NCBI GenBank assembly: GCA_948567375.1
Contig: OX419755.1
Span: 48,998,291 to 49,062,290, forward strand
Length of the DNA stretch: 64,000 nt
Direction: 5' to 3'
Source of the DNA: Lunularia cruciata
Taxonomy: Eukaryota > Streptophyta > Marchantiopsida > Lunulariales > Lunulariaceae
Part shown: piece by piece, positions 22,749 to 33,650 of the stretch
How positions within the stretch are numbered: the stretch's first letter is position 1
Layout of the letters: each line of letters opens with the position of its first letter
The notes under the pieces: generated by a model
What the model was told of the DNA's origin: nothing
What the model saw: only the letters and a program-made list of their open reading frames with translations
Database searches by the model: none
Translations under genes and position numbers: made by a program

Positions 22749-23105
22749 ATGGGATCGTCGTCTCGGTGCGGTAGGTGGTTATGTTATTTGCGCTGTAGGT
22801 GTAGGAGAGAATCCACTACACAGTTTCTGAAAGGCAGGACGCGCGTTTGGGCACCTCCTGTTGTTTGTGGAACAACCGCTTCGGTGGGAAATCAAGGCGA
22901 TGGACGATCTTCAGGGTGCAGCAGGTGGTGGAGCTGCTGCAGTGATCTCCGGCAGTGCGGGAGAGGAAGTAGAACGCGAGTCTGGGCACCAAATGGAGAT
23001 GCTGAGTCGCACCTGGAAGAAAATTTTCCGGGACTTGACAGATCTTTAGAGGCGCCTAAGAAAAGGGCAGTGTATAGCGTTTTTGCAGCCAGACTGGCGA
23101 TCATG
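22749..23105 (+). CDS. Kinase exon 1: N-terminus, frame uncertain before the first membrane helix
   Basis: The end of the exon reads [16 protein letters not shown] and joins [10 protein letters not shown] of exon 2, as in AHK1 proteins. In that frame the first ATG is at 22749, but the peptide before residue 95 is rich in Cys, Arg and Trp and looks like an off-frame translation. The neighbouring frame from ATG 22900 gives [11 protein letters not shown]...[21 protein letters not shown], a more natural N-terminus with an amphipathic helix. It stops at 23047. Either a frameshift (real or sequencing) lies near 23040, or the true start differs. Confidence 0.55.
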
Positions 23106-26100
23106 GTAAGTTGATGTGTGTTTGCTGCAAATCTGGAAATTTCAGAATCATCTCAGTGCCATCGAACAATTCTCGTCGTGTGTTTGTCTCCTCGGTAGTT
23201 CCCAAGTTCTAGCATTGTATGGACACTTTGACTTCTTGCATGTGTGACACATAATTAATGGACACCCTGATCAAGTCTTTCTATGACTACGCCAAAGTTT
23301 TGGGAATTCTCTTCTAGATAGAAAGGCCAACGGGGCCCCTCTCAGGGCGGACCTTGGTTGCCAGAATTTACGAAGGACGAACACAGAGGACTCGATAGTC
23401 TCGGACTTGAATCTAGTCAGGGATGGACATAGGGACAGAGCACAGCGAGGTTTGGTTCAAAAGATCCGGAAGCTGGCGGGCACAGAGGGAAGTGATTTGT
23501 AAGTACACCTACGTAGCAGGTTGTTGGGAGAAATACCATGTGTGTAATGCTGGTAGACTTTGACGTACACGACGAACTTGGGAGCTGTATACAAATCGAA
23601 TCATGTGATTAGGAATATAAGCACGAGTTATCAAAATGATATATGAAGATCAGAGGCAAGTGACATGGACAATGCTTTGGGGCTCTTTGGAGTAGACAAG
23701 CGAATCACATCAGACTTTGGAATCCTTTCACGCGCAGACAAAGCGGATAAGCCTTTTACTCTGGATTCATGGATGGGAATGGGACCAGGGTGTTACAGTA
23801 CATAGGAAGGAAATCGATGCTCGACTGGGGCGGTAGACCCGCAATTTGACTTTGTGATACTGATCAGGAAGTGATGATAAGCTCACACGATATATCAAAT
23901 GCGATTGAGGAAAAGGCTTGAGTTCGAACTGGAGACTTCAACCTCGCGACACAAATTCCATTCGCAAGTTACCGTCAATCCGAACTCTGCAGGTTATCCG
24001 TAAGGATGGTAGGCTTGTGTGATGTCTGGAACTCGCCGGAATAGTCAATAGTTCTACAATCTCTCAGCATAAGTTGGAGGGCAGCGCTCACACATCACAG
24101 TCACTTTGTTTGGCCACCAAACTGAATTTTCCGGTCATGCTTTATGCAGGTGATGTTGACGATTTTAATTGGCTTGCTCACTATATTGACATGGCACTTC
24201 ACCACCGTGTACACAACAAGGTCGATCAAGAGTCTGGCTTTTAGCCTGCGCACAGAACTTCTACAGCGGCCAATTGCCCGAATGTGGAATCTCTTGAATG
24301 CTACCCTAGATACCACGGTAACACACGTCAATCTCTCCAAGTACGTGGTAGGGCAATACACCCTGCCACTAACACCTGATAACCAGGACCAGGTATTGCG
24401 TTCTCCCTCTCCGTTCACCCCATCAACCAAGTTTTGTTTCGAGAATCAGCTGTAGCCATTGACATGGTCACTAACCTCCTTGCTCTGGAAATTGCTTAAA
24501 GATTGGCAGCCAAACCTTGGATTGAATCTTAAGATTTATTGCTTTGTCATAGTTTCCCGGGACTTTGCTGCCCTCGTTCTGATGATGGAACTAATCGTTC
24601 GAGACACTTACTTTCCAATACGCTCCTTTTTCATCTGTTCTGTTCTTTGGTTTCAGCAGTTGTACACAGTTATGCGGAATGTGACGTGGAGTATTTTCAC
24701 AAGCCGGAAAGCGGTAAACGCCTTAACCATCGTGTATAGCAATGGCGTAACTCAAGGTTATGAGCGGGACGCCGCCACCAAACAGGAATTTTATTCGTAC
24801 TCTGTTCCTAGCAACAGCAGTGGCAACCCAGAGGCTCCGATCGGTGCCTACATTCCATCTCCTTCTCCATCACCATCAGAAACTGCGGACTTCATATCCA
24901 AGAGCACAGCCGGTACATTCACATGGTACAGGGAACCAGTGAATAATCTCACAGGCCGCAAGATTGGACCAGCCAAAGAAGCAAAACCTTACAACATGAC
25001 TCAAGATTTCGGTGGTGTTGCTCTATTGAAAGAGGGTGATCTCACCTGGCATATTACAGTTCATAGGTCTGATGATACGCCTTTTCTTGCTTCTGGCTCT
25101 CCTGTGAGGCACCCCGAAACGGGAGAGGTTTTAGCTGTAGCAGGGGTTACACAAGCGTTGAGAGGAATAAGTCAACTGATGCAAGAGCTTGTAACTCTGC
25201 ACAGTGGAACAATATACTTGACGAATGCTGACGGATGTTTACTTGCATCATCAACGGGTACTCCGCTGCTGAAAAACACACACGACGGACCAACACTTAT
25301 TCGCGCAGAGGAATCAACGGACCGTGTAATCAGTGCAGGTGCGTCTTGGCTGAAACAGCGGTATGGGACGAATATTGAGAACTTGCAGTCTCTGCACGCG
25401 GAAGACATCGTGCTACTTGGAAAAAAATACTACGTGGATACCTTTGTACTCAATTTGAGCAAATTACCCTTGGTAAGAAAGATGAAATGTGCTTTATCTC
25501 ATGCGTTGGACACTTCAACTAAACTCCGGTAGTAGTCGTGATCATCTTAAATTGGTTCTTACGTTTACCTGCAGCATGTTGGCTACATGTTTAGGGAACT
25601 CTGAACTGGGGCTTATTCAGCACTTTGCTTATTAAGTGTATAGAAATTGAGTTTGATTGAAGGCTGTCCTCATATCTTCAGGTCACTTTCTTCTTCACAG
25701 GTTGGTGTCATCGTGACTCCTAGATCTTATGTCATGGGGGCTGTGGATCGCCGAGGCCATGCCACCCTCGCAATCCTTATTTCTATTTCCGTGTGCATCC
25801 TTGTGGTGGGGTGTCTGTTTACTCTCATCTTTACGACTGGAGTTTCGAATGAGATGAAATTGCGATCAGAACTTATTGATCACCTCGATGCCCGGAGACG
25901 GGCTGAGGCTTCAAGCAACTATAAGAGTCAATTCCTTGCCAACATGAGGTGAGTTTAATACACAAGTGTAGCAAATTGGCGACTGCAATAAGCTTGAATG
26001 CAAGGAAGTAATGCAAAGAAGAAGGAAGACTGTGCTGAGAACCGAAAACTTTCGTTGTTTGTGAAACATATGTGGCCACTGATATACTTTCTCCCCATGC

Positions 26101-29100
26101 AGTCATGAGCTTCGGACACCGATGGCTGCTGTAATAGGACTATTAGATATATTGCTCTGCGACGAATATATGACTTCGGAACAGGTAGCAATGGTGTCCC
26201 AGATACGGGACTGCTCTACCGCTCTGCTTCGCCTTCTTAACAATATTCTCGATTTGAGCAAGGTACGCTCTTGAACCACCACGTTCAGCCTTTTGGCCTC
26301 TCTCTCATCCTTGTCTTAATGCCGTAGAGTGATCAAGTTAGATGTTTGTTTGTCTTACCGTGTGACCCAAATTATTGCTTGGAGTTCTAAAGCGATCTGA
26401 AAACCCATGCTGGAATTTTTGCAGGTGGAATCTGGAAAACTTGTTCTTGAAGAAGCAGATTTTGATCTTCGACGTGAGCTCGAAGGATTGGTGGACATGT
26501 TTTCTGTACAGTGTGTTGACCATAGTGTTGAGATTGTTCTCGAACTTGCGGGTAAGGATGGCCCTTTCATCTAAGCCAAACAAATTTCATTAATCCAGAA
26601 AAATTTCTGAATCGGAAAGGGCATGAGGGCATAAATGTTCAGGACGGTTTTACTGTTTTAAAAGTGGATGAACATACAGACCGAGACCTAAAGTTGCTAG
26701 TTTGATTATGGTTTACAGCTGTGCCATCACCTTTTCTTTTCTGAATTCGTTGTTCACATGGCAGATGACGTGCCTCGGGTTCTACGAGGGGACTCGGCTC
26801 AGACTGTGCAAATTTTCGCTAATCTTATCGCAAATTCTATCAAGTTTACTTCGTGTGCGATAAACCAAACCCTTGAGCTCCATATTGTTCAGCCTTTCCA
26901 GCTTCTATGAATATTGTTCTGTCTGTCGCGTCTATTTGCCTCGTTAACATCCGCTGAACTGTGAACTCCGGGCTCGTACTGGACTTTCCTAGGGTTTATT
27001 GTCGTTTCTAATACTTGGAATTAGGTACCAGCCGGACATGTTCTAGTGCGAGGGTGGGTTGATCCAGCTTTTCGTGGGAAGAGTGGACTTTTGGCTGGCA
27101 AAGATGGAAATCCACCATGGTTGCCGAAGTCGGAAAGTGCTCGGTTCGGGGAGGATATCCAGCCACCAGACAAAATATGTCTGTGGTTTGAAGTTGATGA
27201 TACAGGCTGTGGTAAGTCTATATTACGATTCCATGGTTCCATTTCTATCGTAATATTCTAGCTATTCTTTGCCGTATTTCGTACATTAAACTTTGTAGTA
27301 ATTCGATAGCCTGATTTTGTGAGTTACGATTGCAGGTATCGATCCCAGTAAGTGGGAAACAGTGTTTGACAGTTTCGTGCAAGCTGATCCCTCTACAACT
27401 CGAACGTAAGATCTCTTATCTCGTCTCAACTCCAGGAATTAATTTGTTGATACATGCTCGCATTATTGCGTTAGCCACTTCTAATCTATCTTCGCCCTTA
27501 TTTTGAATTTATTTGGTACCTGCAAACTGAAGCTTCACCAGCTTACAATCCTTTACTTCAGAGTGTGCAAAGTTTAAAAGTTTTTAAGGCTGCGTTCAGA
27601 CTTTAAGATGAGTACATGACCTTCTAACTTGACGCTTGCCTTTTGGGGCTCGCATGACCTCCACTGGAGCTCATGGTTTGGTTTTGGTGGACTTTCCAAC
27701 CCCACTACTCTTTCATTTACTGAATCGCTAGTTGGCGAAAAGGTAGTGCTGCGTGTTTTACTTTAGCAATAGTGAGGCTCGGACGATTCAACTTCTGATG
27801 TTTTCGACAAAGAAACCTCTCAACATTCTTAATACGAGTATGCTGGTTTGAAACATGCGCAGATATGGCGGAACGGGTCTAGGACTATGTATAGTGAAAT
27901 CTCTGGTAAGTTTTCCAAAGGGAACTTTAAGAGATTTTAACAGCTTTAAGAGATTTTAACAGCTTCCCATTCGAGGTCCGTAATGAGCTTTTCTTTTAAG
28001 ATTATTACTTATGCTTCGATTTCTTCCCTGTAGGTGAACAAGATGGGAGGAGACATAAAAGTGGTGAGGAAGGAAAGTCGAGGAACTCTTTTGAAGTTGT
28101 CTTTGTTTTTCAAGGAGTCACCGGAGAGTGTAATACCAAAAACGTTTCGAGATTATTGTACTTCCACTTTTTTCTCGGAGACCCTGCAACACTCGAAAGT
28201 AAGTTTCATCAGCCATCTTTGTGACCTATTTTGTGATCATCACTCATAATCCACCATTTTTGCAATTGTGACTTTTCTAGATGGTGTAAACTTGTTCACG
28301 TGTTTTCTTATCTGTATCTGACGCTGAGAACACCTGAATTGTCATCTTTGTTAAGCAGCTTTTGTTCTCAGTAGAAGGTCGAACTGGGAGAACGACTATG
28401 AGTAGATGGATGCGAGATAAAGGCTTACATGTGGTTGAAGCCTCAACCTGGGAGGAAACTCTCACAGAGTTGGAGCACATGGTTCATGATGAAAGTGTGC
28501 CTAAGTTAGGACCATTAGCGATACTCGATATCAGTCTGATATCACAAAGTCGTGATCTGGACGTGTTACAGACTTTTACTGAAAGGGGCATATTGATTGG
28601 ATGGCTTCTGAACCATAATACTTCAAGTGTTCTAAAAGGTGATTTGCGGAAGAGAGGGTTTTCTATCATGGCTAACAAGCCTGTGTACAAATCGAAATTA
28701 GTCCGTCTATTGAAGATGTTGGTAGGCTGTAAAGGTGGGGATTTGGGACAATTCCAAGCGAATGGTCTGAAGCCATGTATCCATGAAGAAGAGTACAATT
28801 ATAGGGGAAATCCAGGTTCTTGGAGAGTATCGCTGAACTTATCGCAGGTCATGACAGATTCTCAAAGTGAGGTGACTCGAGCCCGAACGGAGCCTCAAAG
28901 AACCCATTCTTTATCGAAGATGGAGCAATTAGGCGAGGACTCGAATCAGGATGAGGAGTTGCTGCTCTTGGAGCGTCATCGAAGGCGTCATTCTGAAGAG
29001 TTCCCTATTCACAAAGCTACTAGTTACATAAAGCCTGGTCTAATTGGTCTCGGGAGGGTGAAGGCGTCGGCGATAGAAACTGCAGGTAGCAGACTCGACC

Positions 29101-30228
29101 AATCTATTGCCCCAGGAATGAACCGAGGATCCAATCCCTTGTATTCGACAACTGAGGAAGAGACCAAGAGAAGTAGTTTAAGTAAACAATATTCTACTAA
29201 GTTGGTCGAGACAGACTTCCTCAAATCTCCACTGGTGTCTCCACCAAAGCAAGCCGTGGTGCCTGAGGCGCATCCCGGCAGTGAATGTGATTGGTTGAAC
29301 GGAGAATCTGAGGCTAAGAGATGTTCCGAGAATCAGGCTGCATCAGACCAAGACCAAATACAACATGTCCAGAACAATGGGCGACCCCCGGATAATAATG
29401 GACAATTGCGTTCTTCTCAGCTGCCGAATAACATGGAATTGTTAGATAGGGGACAGGATAGGACTACAAGAGGACCTTGTAGAGTTGGGAGTCGTACAAC
29501 AGAGCAGTCATATTCTAAAGTTCCTGACAGCTCGAATGAAACGCCTGCTAGAGTGACCAGAATACCTCGAAGAGGGGAGCAGTCTGCTTCCAGTAGAATT
29601 GGGCCAACTGATGCTCTCAAAGGTATTAGAATTCTTCTTGCTGAGGATACCCCTGTCCTTCAGAGGGTGGCAACGATGATGCTAGAAAAATTGGGTGCAA
29701 CAGTGTCCGCAGTGGGAGATGGTTTACAAGCTGTCAATACGCTCACAGCATGCCTTGAATCAAGCACGCATCTTCCAGAGAAAGAAAAGCCACGAAAGCT
29801 GAAGTATCTTGATGCAGCGTCCGTTCCCTATGACTTGGTGCTGATGGATTGCCAGGTACTCGATGGATTCAACGTTTACCAAAAAGTAGCCAATTTTATA
29901 GTTTAGACGTAGTTGTGTCATCTACTCCTTTGAATCTTGAATCTTGAATCTTGAATCTTGACAGTTACGCTTATGTATGCAGATGCCTAAACTGGATGGT
30001 TACGATGCGACCAGGGCCATACGTGAGGCAGAGAAAGGGACCGGCTGTCACATTCCAATAGTTGCTTTAACGGCACACGCAATGTCCTCTGATGAAGCCA
30101 AATGTTTGGAAGTGGGCATGGATGCGTACCTCACTAAACCCATTGACCCTAAGCTTATGATGGCCACTATTACTAGTTTGACGAGAAAGCAGAAGCCTTC
30201 TCAACAAAGTGCCAACGATGGTTTGTAG
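22749..30228 (+). CDS. AHK1-like: AHK1-like (osmosensor-type) hybrid histidine kinase, 13 exons
   Basis: Proposed exons: 22749-23105, 24150-24392, 24657-25472, 25701-25948, 26103-26262, 26425-26551, 26765-26854, 27032-27211, 27336-27405, 27863-27905, 28034-28198, 28359-29855, 29983-30228. Together they give about 1,413 codons (Arabidopsis AHK1 has about 1,207). Every junction has GT-AG ends and keeps the frame. The product has two membrane segments (residues about 116-137 and 494-517) around an extracellular sensor loop, a HisKA domain with the phospho-accepting His 556, an ATPase domain, a degenerate receiver and a true C-terminal receiver (Asp 1330). From memory, the HisKA-ATPase stretch is close to ATHK1, which can replace the yeast osmosensor SLN1. 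The expected job is membrane sensing of osmotic stress with phosphorelay to HPt proteins. The start codon is unsure (see exon 1). Confidence 0.92.
24150..25472 (+). CDS. Kinase exons 2-3: first membrane helix and extracellular sensor loop
   Basis: Exon 2 (24150-24392) completes the first membrane helix ([15 protein letters not shown]) and begins the sensor loop with [14 protein letters not shown]. Exon 3 (24657-25472) continues with [19 protein letters not shown], then a Ser/Pro-rich stretch, then the conserved [36 protein letters not shown] and [14 protein letters not shown]. The last parts resemble the Cache-like fold of plant AHK1 and CKI-type sensors. The region between exons 2 and 3 (24393-24656) is also open in the exon 3 frame from 24459, so the exon 3 start rests on homology ([10 protein letters not shown]) and the TTTCAG acceptor. 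Confidence 0.85.
25701..25948 (+). CDS. Kinase exon 4: second membrane helix and signalling linker
   Basis: Starts [13 protein letters not shown], has a hydrophobic helix ([18 protein letters not shown]) and then the linker [20 protein letters not shown] and [10 protein letters not shown] leading to the kinase. The acceptor is TTCACAG; the donor GTGAGT splits the Ser codon before the catalytic His. Confidence 0.92.
26103..26262 (+). CDS. Kinase exon 5: HisKA dimerisation domain with catalytic His
   Basis: H-E-L-R-T-P-M (H-box) starts at codon 26104-26106. It is followed by [18 protein letters not shown] and [16 protein letters not shown]. This is the site of autophosphorylation in hybrid kinases. 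Confidence 0.95.
26425..28198 (+). CDS. Kinase exons 6-11: ATP-binding catalytic domain
   Basis: Exon 6 [20 protein letters not shown]; exon 7 [18 protein letters not shown] (N box); exon 8 GHVLVRGW and DDTGCG (G1 box, split Gly codon); exon 9 [20 protein letters not shown] (F box); exon 10 [14 protein letters not shown] (G2 box); exon 11 [11 protein letters not shown] and [10 protein letters not shown]. All ATP-binding boxes are intact. The exon 7-8 junction keeps frame only with donor GTGCGA (26855) and acceptor TACCAG (27031). Competing sites lie within a few bases. Confidence 0.9.
27925..27962. repeat. 19-bp tandem duplication in intron 10
   Basis: CTTTAAGAGATTTTAACAG occurs twice, exactly, 20 bp after the exon 10 donor. 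Confidence 0.9.
28359..29621 (+). CDS. Kinase exon 12, first part: degenerate receiver and long linker
   Basis: [20 protein letters not shown] to [11 protein letters not shown] (28359-28735) has receiver-like spacing, including K-P ([10 protein letters not shown]) near its end. It lacks the acidic pair at the start, and the phosphorylated Asp position is not convincing (LAILDISLI). AHK1 proteins carry such a pseudo-receiver. The following roughly 295 residues are polar, rich in Ser, Glu, Arg and Gln and likely disordered. This linker is much longer than I recall for Arabidopsis AHK1. Confidence 0.8.
29622..30228 (+). CDS. Kinase C-terminal receiver domain (exon 12 end and exon 13)
   Basis: [20 protein letters not shown] supplies the acidic pair. 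[16 protein letters not shown] holds the phospho-accepting Asp (codon 29847-29849), with the exon junction between CQ and [12 protein letters not shown] holds the Thr. YLTKPID holds the Lys (30136-30138). The stop TAG is at 30226. If intron 12 (29856-29982) is kept, translation ends at 29906 after the Asp but without the Thr and Lys. Confidence 0.93.
29930..29957. repeat. (TTGAATC)4 microsatellite in intron 12
   Basis: Four exact 7-bp units between the halves of the receiver domain. Confidence 0.9.
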
Positions 30229-31198
30229 TTTAGGTATTAATATCACCAGTCCCAGTGTATCAATCGTTTGGGATAAGAATGCACTAATTGGGTTATAGAA
30301 GTAAGAGTTCTGGGACGACGCATTCATGAGATGTAGCAAACCCATTACAGGGGATGTATTTTATTCTCACTTAAAAGAGCTATTCTTTGCGCACTTTTCT
30401 ACTCATTTCAGATTTACAGTTGATCAGTTTGGAAGTTCTGGCTCACAGTAAGCTGTAACCTTTTCATAACTTTGCAGTTCCAGGTCAACTTAAATGTAGA
30501 GGATTAAAGGCAATGTGCATCGAATTGTTACGGTAATAGCTGTAATACTATTTCAGCTTACGTCATTTCGGAACGAGGTTCATAGTTTCGGGGAGGAGGT
30601 TAGAGTAAGATCACCATCATATGGGAACTGCATCATGACACGAAAGTTACAGGAATTTAGGAGGCTGACACTCGCCTAAAACCTACTTACTGAGATTCTC
30701 GAATGGAGGCACTTATCTCTCACACAAATGACCTGTCCACTAAATAAGCAGCATATTCCTATGTGGGAACTTTCTGTGCAAGGGAATAATCATAAACTTA
30801 CATATATCGCAATAACAAGTACTGCTAGAGCAGTTTCAACTTGGCTCAGCGTTAAGTCATCTGGATACTGGCGTTATTGTGGAGCTACAGCCTTGTTACT
30901 TAAATTTTAACATTGCTGAAAGAGCATATTGAACATCTTGTCTGCACACAAACTTCCCAATGTCATAGCGAAGTATAATGCAGAATTGGTTCTTTTGCTT
31001 TGTGAATTAGTTGTGCAAATCTCCTAGCATGTCTTGATCCTTAAAAGTGCATCCGTGTACATTATCTGACCAGCAATGACACGAATCATAAAGGATCCAT
31101 GTTTTCGCGTCCAAATGTACTTTGTAATCCCGTGGATGTAGCGTAGCAGGTGGAAGTATTTGAAGAGCTTGATGTGCCATGCAGCAACCTATTGCAGG
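30229..31198. other. Downstream flank of the kinase gene
   Basis: No gene recognised. It should contain the 3' UTR and poly(A) site. I see no textbook AATAAA close to the stop. Confidence 0.4.
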
Positions 31199-31353
31199 TT
31201 AGAACTTTCTCGGTTGATGAAGGAAAATAAGAGGATGAGCAATTTTCCCGCTTTGTTTCGAAAGTGCGTAGCAGATAGTCTAAATCCGATACAAGCCACC
31301 CTCAGGTGGGGTTTTTCCCATCCTTCCTGTGTTCTATGAGGTCGGCTTTCTTC
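31199..31353 (-). repeat. Tail repeat copy F (about 154 bp)
   Basis: Aligns over its whole length with copy G at 63144-63295, in the opposite orientation. On minus it reads ILKKADLIEHRKDGKNPT then TGA, followed by about 110 bp that is conserved in G but not open. A second partial hairpin copy (AAGCCACCCTCAGATGGCTT) follows at 31361-31380. Confidence 0.75.
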
Positions 31354-31581
31354 AATATAAGCCACCCTCAGATGGCTTGTACCGGTGACATATGACAGAA
31401 AACCCGATTATAAATTTAAGTTTCCTTGACAAATTTTACTTTTGGATGGTTGCAGTTCCACATGTTCATCACAGGGCTTGCTCTAAACCACACGCAAGAG
31501 AAACATCGGTTCTACCAATCAACAAATCCACAATAGATGTTTGCCCATTGAAGGCTGAAGTTTAAATCCCCACCTAAATCG

Positions 31582-31713
31582 GAAAAAGGCAACCGCGGAG
31601 AAAAACGAAGGATTGGAAGACCACATCAAACCCTACAAGGGAGAGGCAGAAAAGGTAACATGGGGCTAAGCCCCAATAGAGTCTATATGAGAAATCTGCA
31701 CTACCGCACCTAA
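31582..31713 (+). repeat. Tail repeat copy D
   Basis: On plus it reads KKATAEKNEGLEDHIKPY, KGEAEKVTWG and TAA, parallel to copy C. TGGGGC-TAA-GCCCCA (31661-31675) forms a hairpin over the stop. Beyond the stop, GAGAAATCTGC...GCACCTAA (31689-31713) matches the end of copy H. Confidence 0.75.
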
Positions 31714-32938
31714 ATATGCACCTCCACAATTTGAGACTCATGATGACACCTTGATGAGAACCTTTCTTCCTAGTCTTTGAAGTAGATGGTCTATCCTCAG
31801 TCATTCTGACTTCTGATATATCAGACATCCTAGCACTCAACTTCCTAGTCTCACCAGAGTATACACTCCTGATTGCACTCAACAATATTCAACTCACTCT
31901 CTCTCTCTCAGCTTTCAAAGATAGATAGTACACAGAAGCACTCACTCAGCATGAAAGGTACCCCAGTGGGAAGCAGCATAGAACACACCTTAAACAAGGT
32001 ACAAGGTGCTGGGAATGATCCTTGTATGAGAATTTACCTTAACATGAGCAGAGAGCACTCATATATATGCACAAGCAAGCTCTAGCAGGTTGCTTTGCAG
32101 AGCCCTAATTGAGGCTGTGCACTCACTTCCCCTTAATCATGTATCTAGTCACTAAACTAGAGATTATCACTACTAACACACCTTTACCCGCTCCATAATA
32201 CGTGGTCTTCAAATCTGTACTCAACTGTGTTAAGACGAAACGGGGAACACTCCAAATGTGGAAGCCAAATCTGTTGTACTCGGTACCACAGATCTGATCT
32301 GAACACCAACATCGTGGATCTAGATTTCTCGAATCGAGACAATAGGGGGTTTAGGAATAGATTTGATGGATATCTAAGGGATTCTTGATAAATTTCATAA
32401 TATTTTTTAATGAATTTTTGTAACAAGACTAGAGTGTAATAATTGAACGTTTTGTAAATTTAATTATAAAATATTTTATTTAAATTACATTCATTTATAA
32501 GAATCGAAGGCAAGGTTTAGGAATGCCGTAACTAAATAAATGTTCACATGTGTAGAGCCTGTTTAAACAACTTTCATTCCCATGGCGGACGGAGTATAGG
32601 GAGGCGACAGGAGAGTGTGAGCGAGAGGGAGAGAAAGTTCGAGAGCAGAATTTTGGAATTCTTTAGGGTCCACTAGAATAGAGTATTGGTTATAAGTAAA
32701 TAGCAGATTTTCTTCATATTTTAATTGCGGTTCGATTGGTACTATCATTAAAGGCTATAAAGAATTGTGTAGAGATATGCGGTTCTATTGGTATTAAAGT
32801 TATAGAGTATTTTAATTTTGTATTCTAAGATAAGAGTGTATTCAAAAAATTTTAAGGTTTAGAATGATTATTTGAGTGTAAGAACAATGGGTTGCGAGTT
32901 TTCTTTTTCTAAATTTTAGGTCTCATTCACTTGTCTCG
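31714..32938. other. No gene recognised
   Basis: Contains a CT-rich run near 31893-31910 and a TATATATGCA stretch near 32061 that could belong to an old LTR. From 32400 it is very AT-rich. Confidence 0.35.
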
Positions 32939-33035
32939 TTAGAATTTAGTTTGAAAACTATGAAGATATAAAATAAAATTTATGATTGATTGTAACTTTT
33001 ATTTTATATCTTCATATTTTCAAACTAAATTCTAA
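32939..33035. repeat. Long near-perfect hairpin, about 39-bp arms
   Basis: TTAGAATTTAGTTTGAAAA... pairs with ...TTTTCAAACTAAATTCTAA. One base is bulged in the arm, and the spacer is about 18 nt around TGATTGATTG. It looks like a short fold-back (MITE-like) sequence or a small-RNA hairpin. Confidence 0.8.
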
Positions 33036-33650
33036 TCTTATAGTCTTATTCTAATGAATATAAATTTTATACACTTATTGTAAATTTTAGGGTTTGGATA
33101 GTTAGCATACACTAGTGCGTTTCAAATAATTTTTTTCACTACCCATAGAGCTCCCATAAATAACCTTAAGGGTATTCATGTAAATCTTTATGGTCAGGGT
33201 AGAGGGGAGACACACTTCTTTTAGCCATAAAATATTTGAGAGTCATGATTATTTTGACCCACAACAATTTTTGGGTTTAGGGGGTAAGCCTATTACTCTT
33301 AATGAACTTGGTAAAGATTAATTAGAGTCACTAATTGCAAGAGGAATTTGAGTGTGAAAAGCGAATGCCATGCGTTGAGCCCTTATGAAAGATTGGACCT
33401 AGTCCTTATGAAACCCCGGGTTTATGTGTTCATGACTATTCTTTGTGGTGGGTGCATCACTTCTCTTCCATGCCGGGTACATTTCAAAACTCATGCATAT
33501 TTTCAGCTTGGGTGGGTGCACCACTCAACTCCTGTATGTTTCAAGCTTGCATATCTTGTGTGTGTGTGATTGAATTCAATTGAGCTAGTGTGGCTGAATT
33601 GGGTTTATGTAGGCATGAGTGAGACATTTTAGTCGGTGATGGAAAAAATG
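33036..33650. other. No gene recognised
   Basis: Short frames only (for example 33348-33569 plus). Confidence 0.4.

Noticed and set aside
23930-23960. GTTCGAACTGG resembling a tRNA B box
   Set aside because: No A box or cloverleaf around it, and it lies inside kinase intron 1.
24459-24656. Open extension upstream of kinase exon 3
   Set aside because: Same frame as exon 3, but not similar to AHK1 proteins. Exon 2 ends in a good donor and TTTCAG precedes the homologous start, so it is treated as intron.
31574-31885. 103-codon minus-strand frame
   Set aside because: Half of it is antisense to tail copy D (GLAPCYLFCLSL is the mirror of the conserved plus frame).
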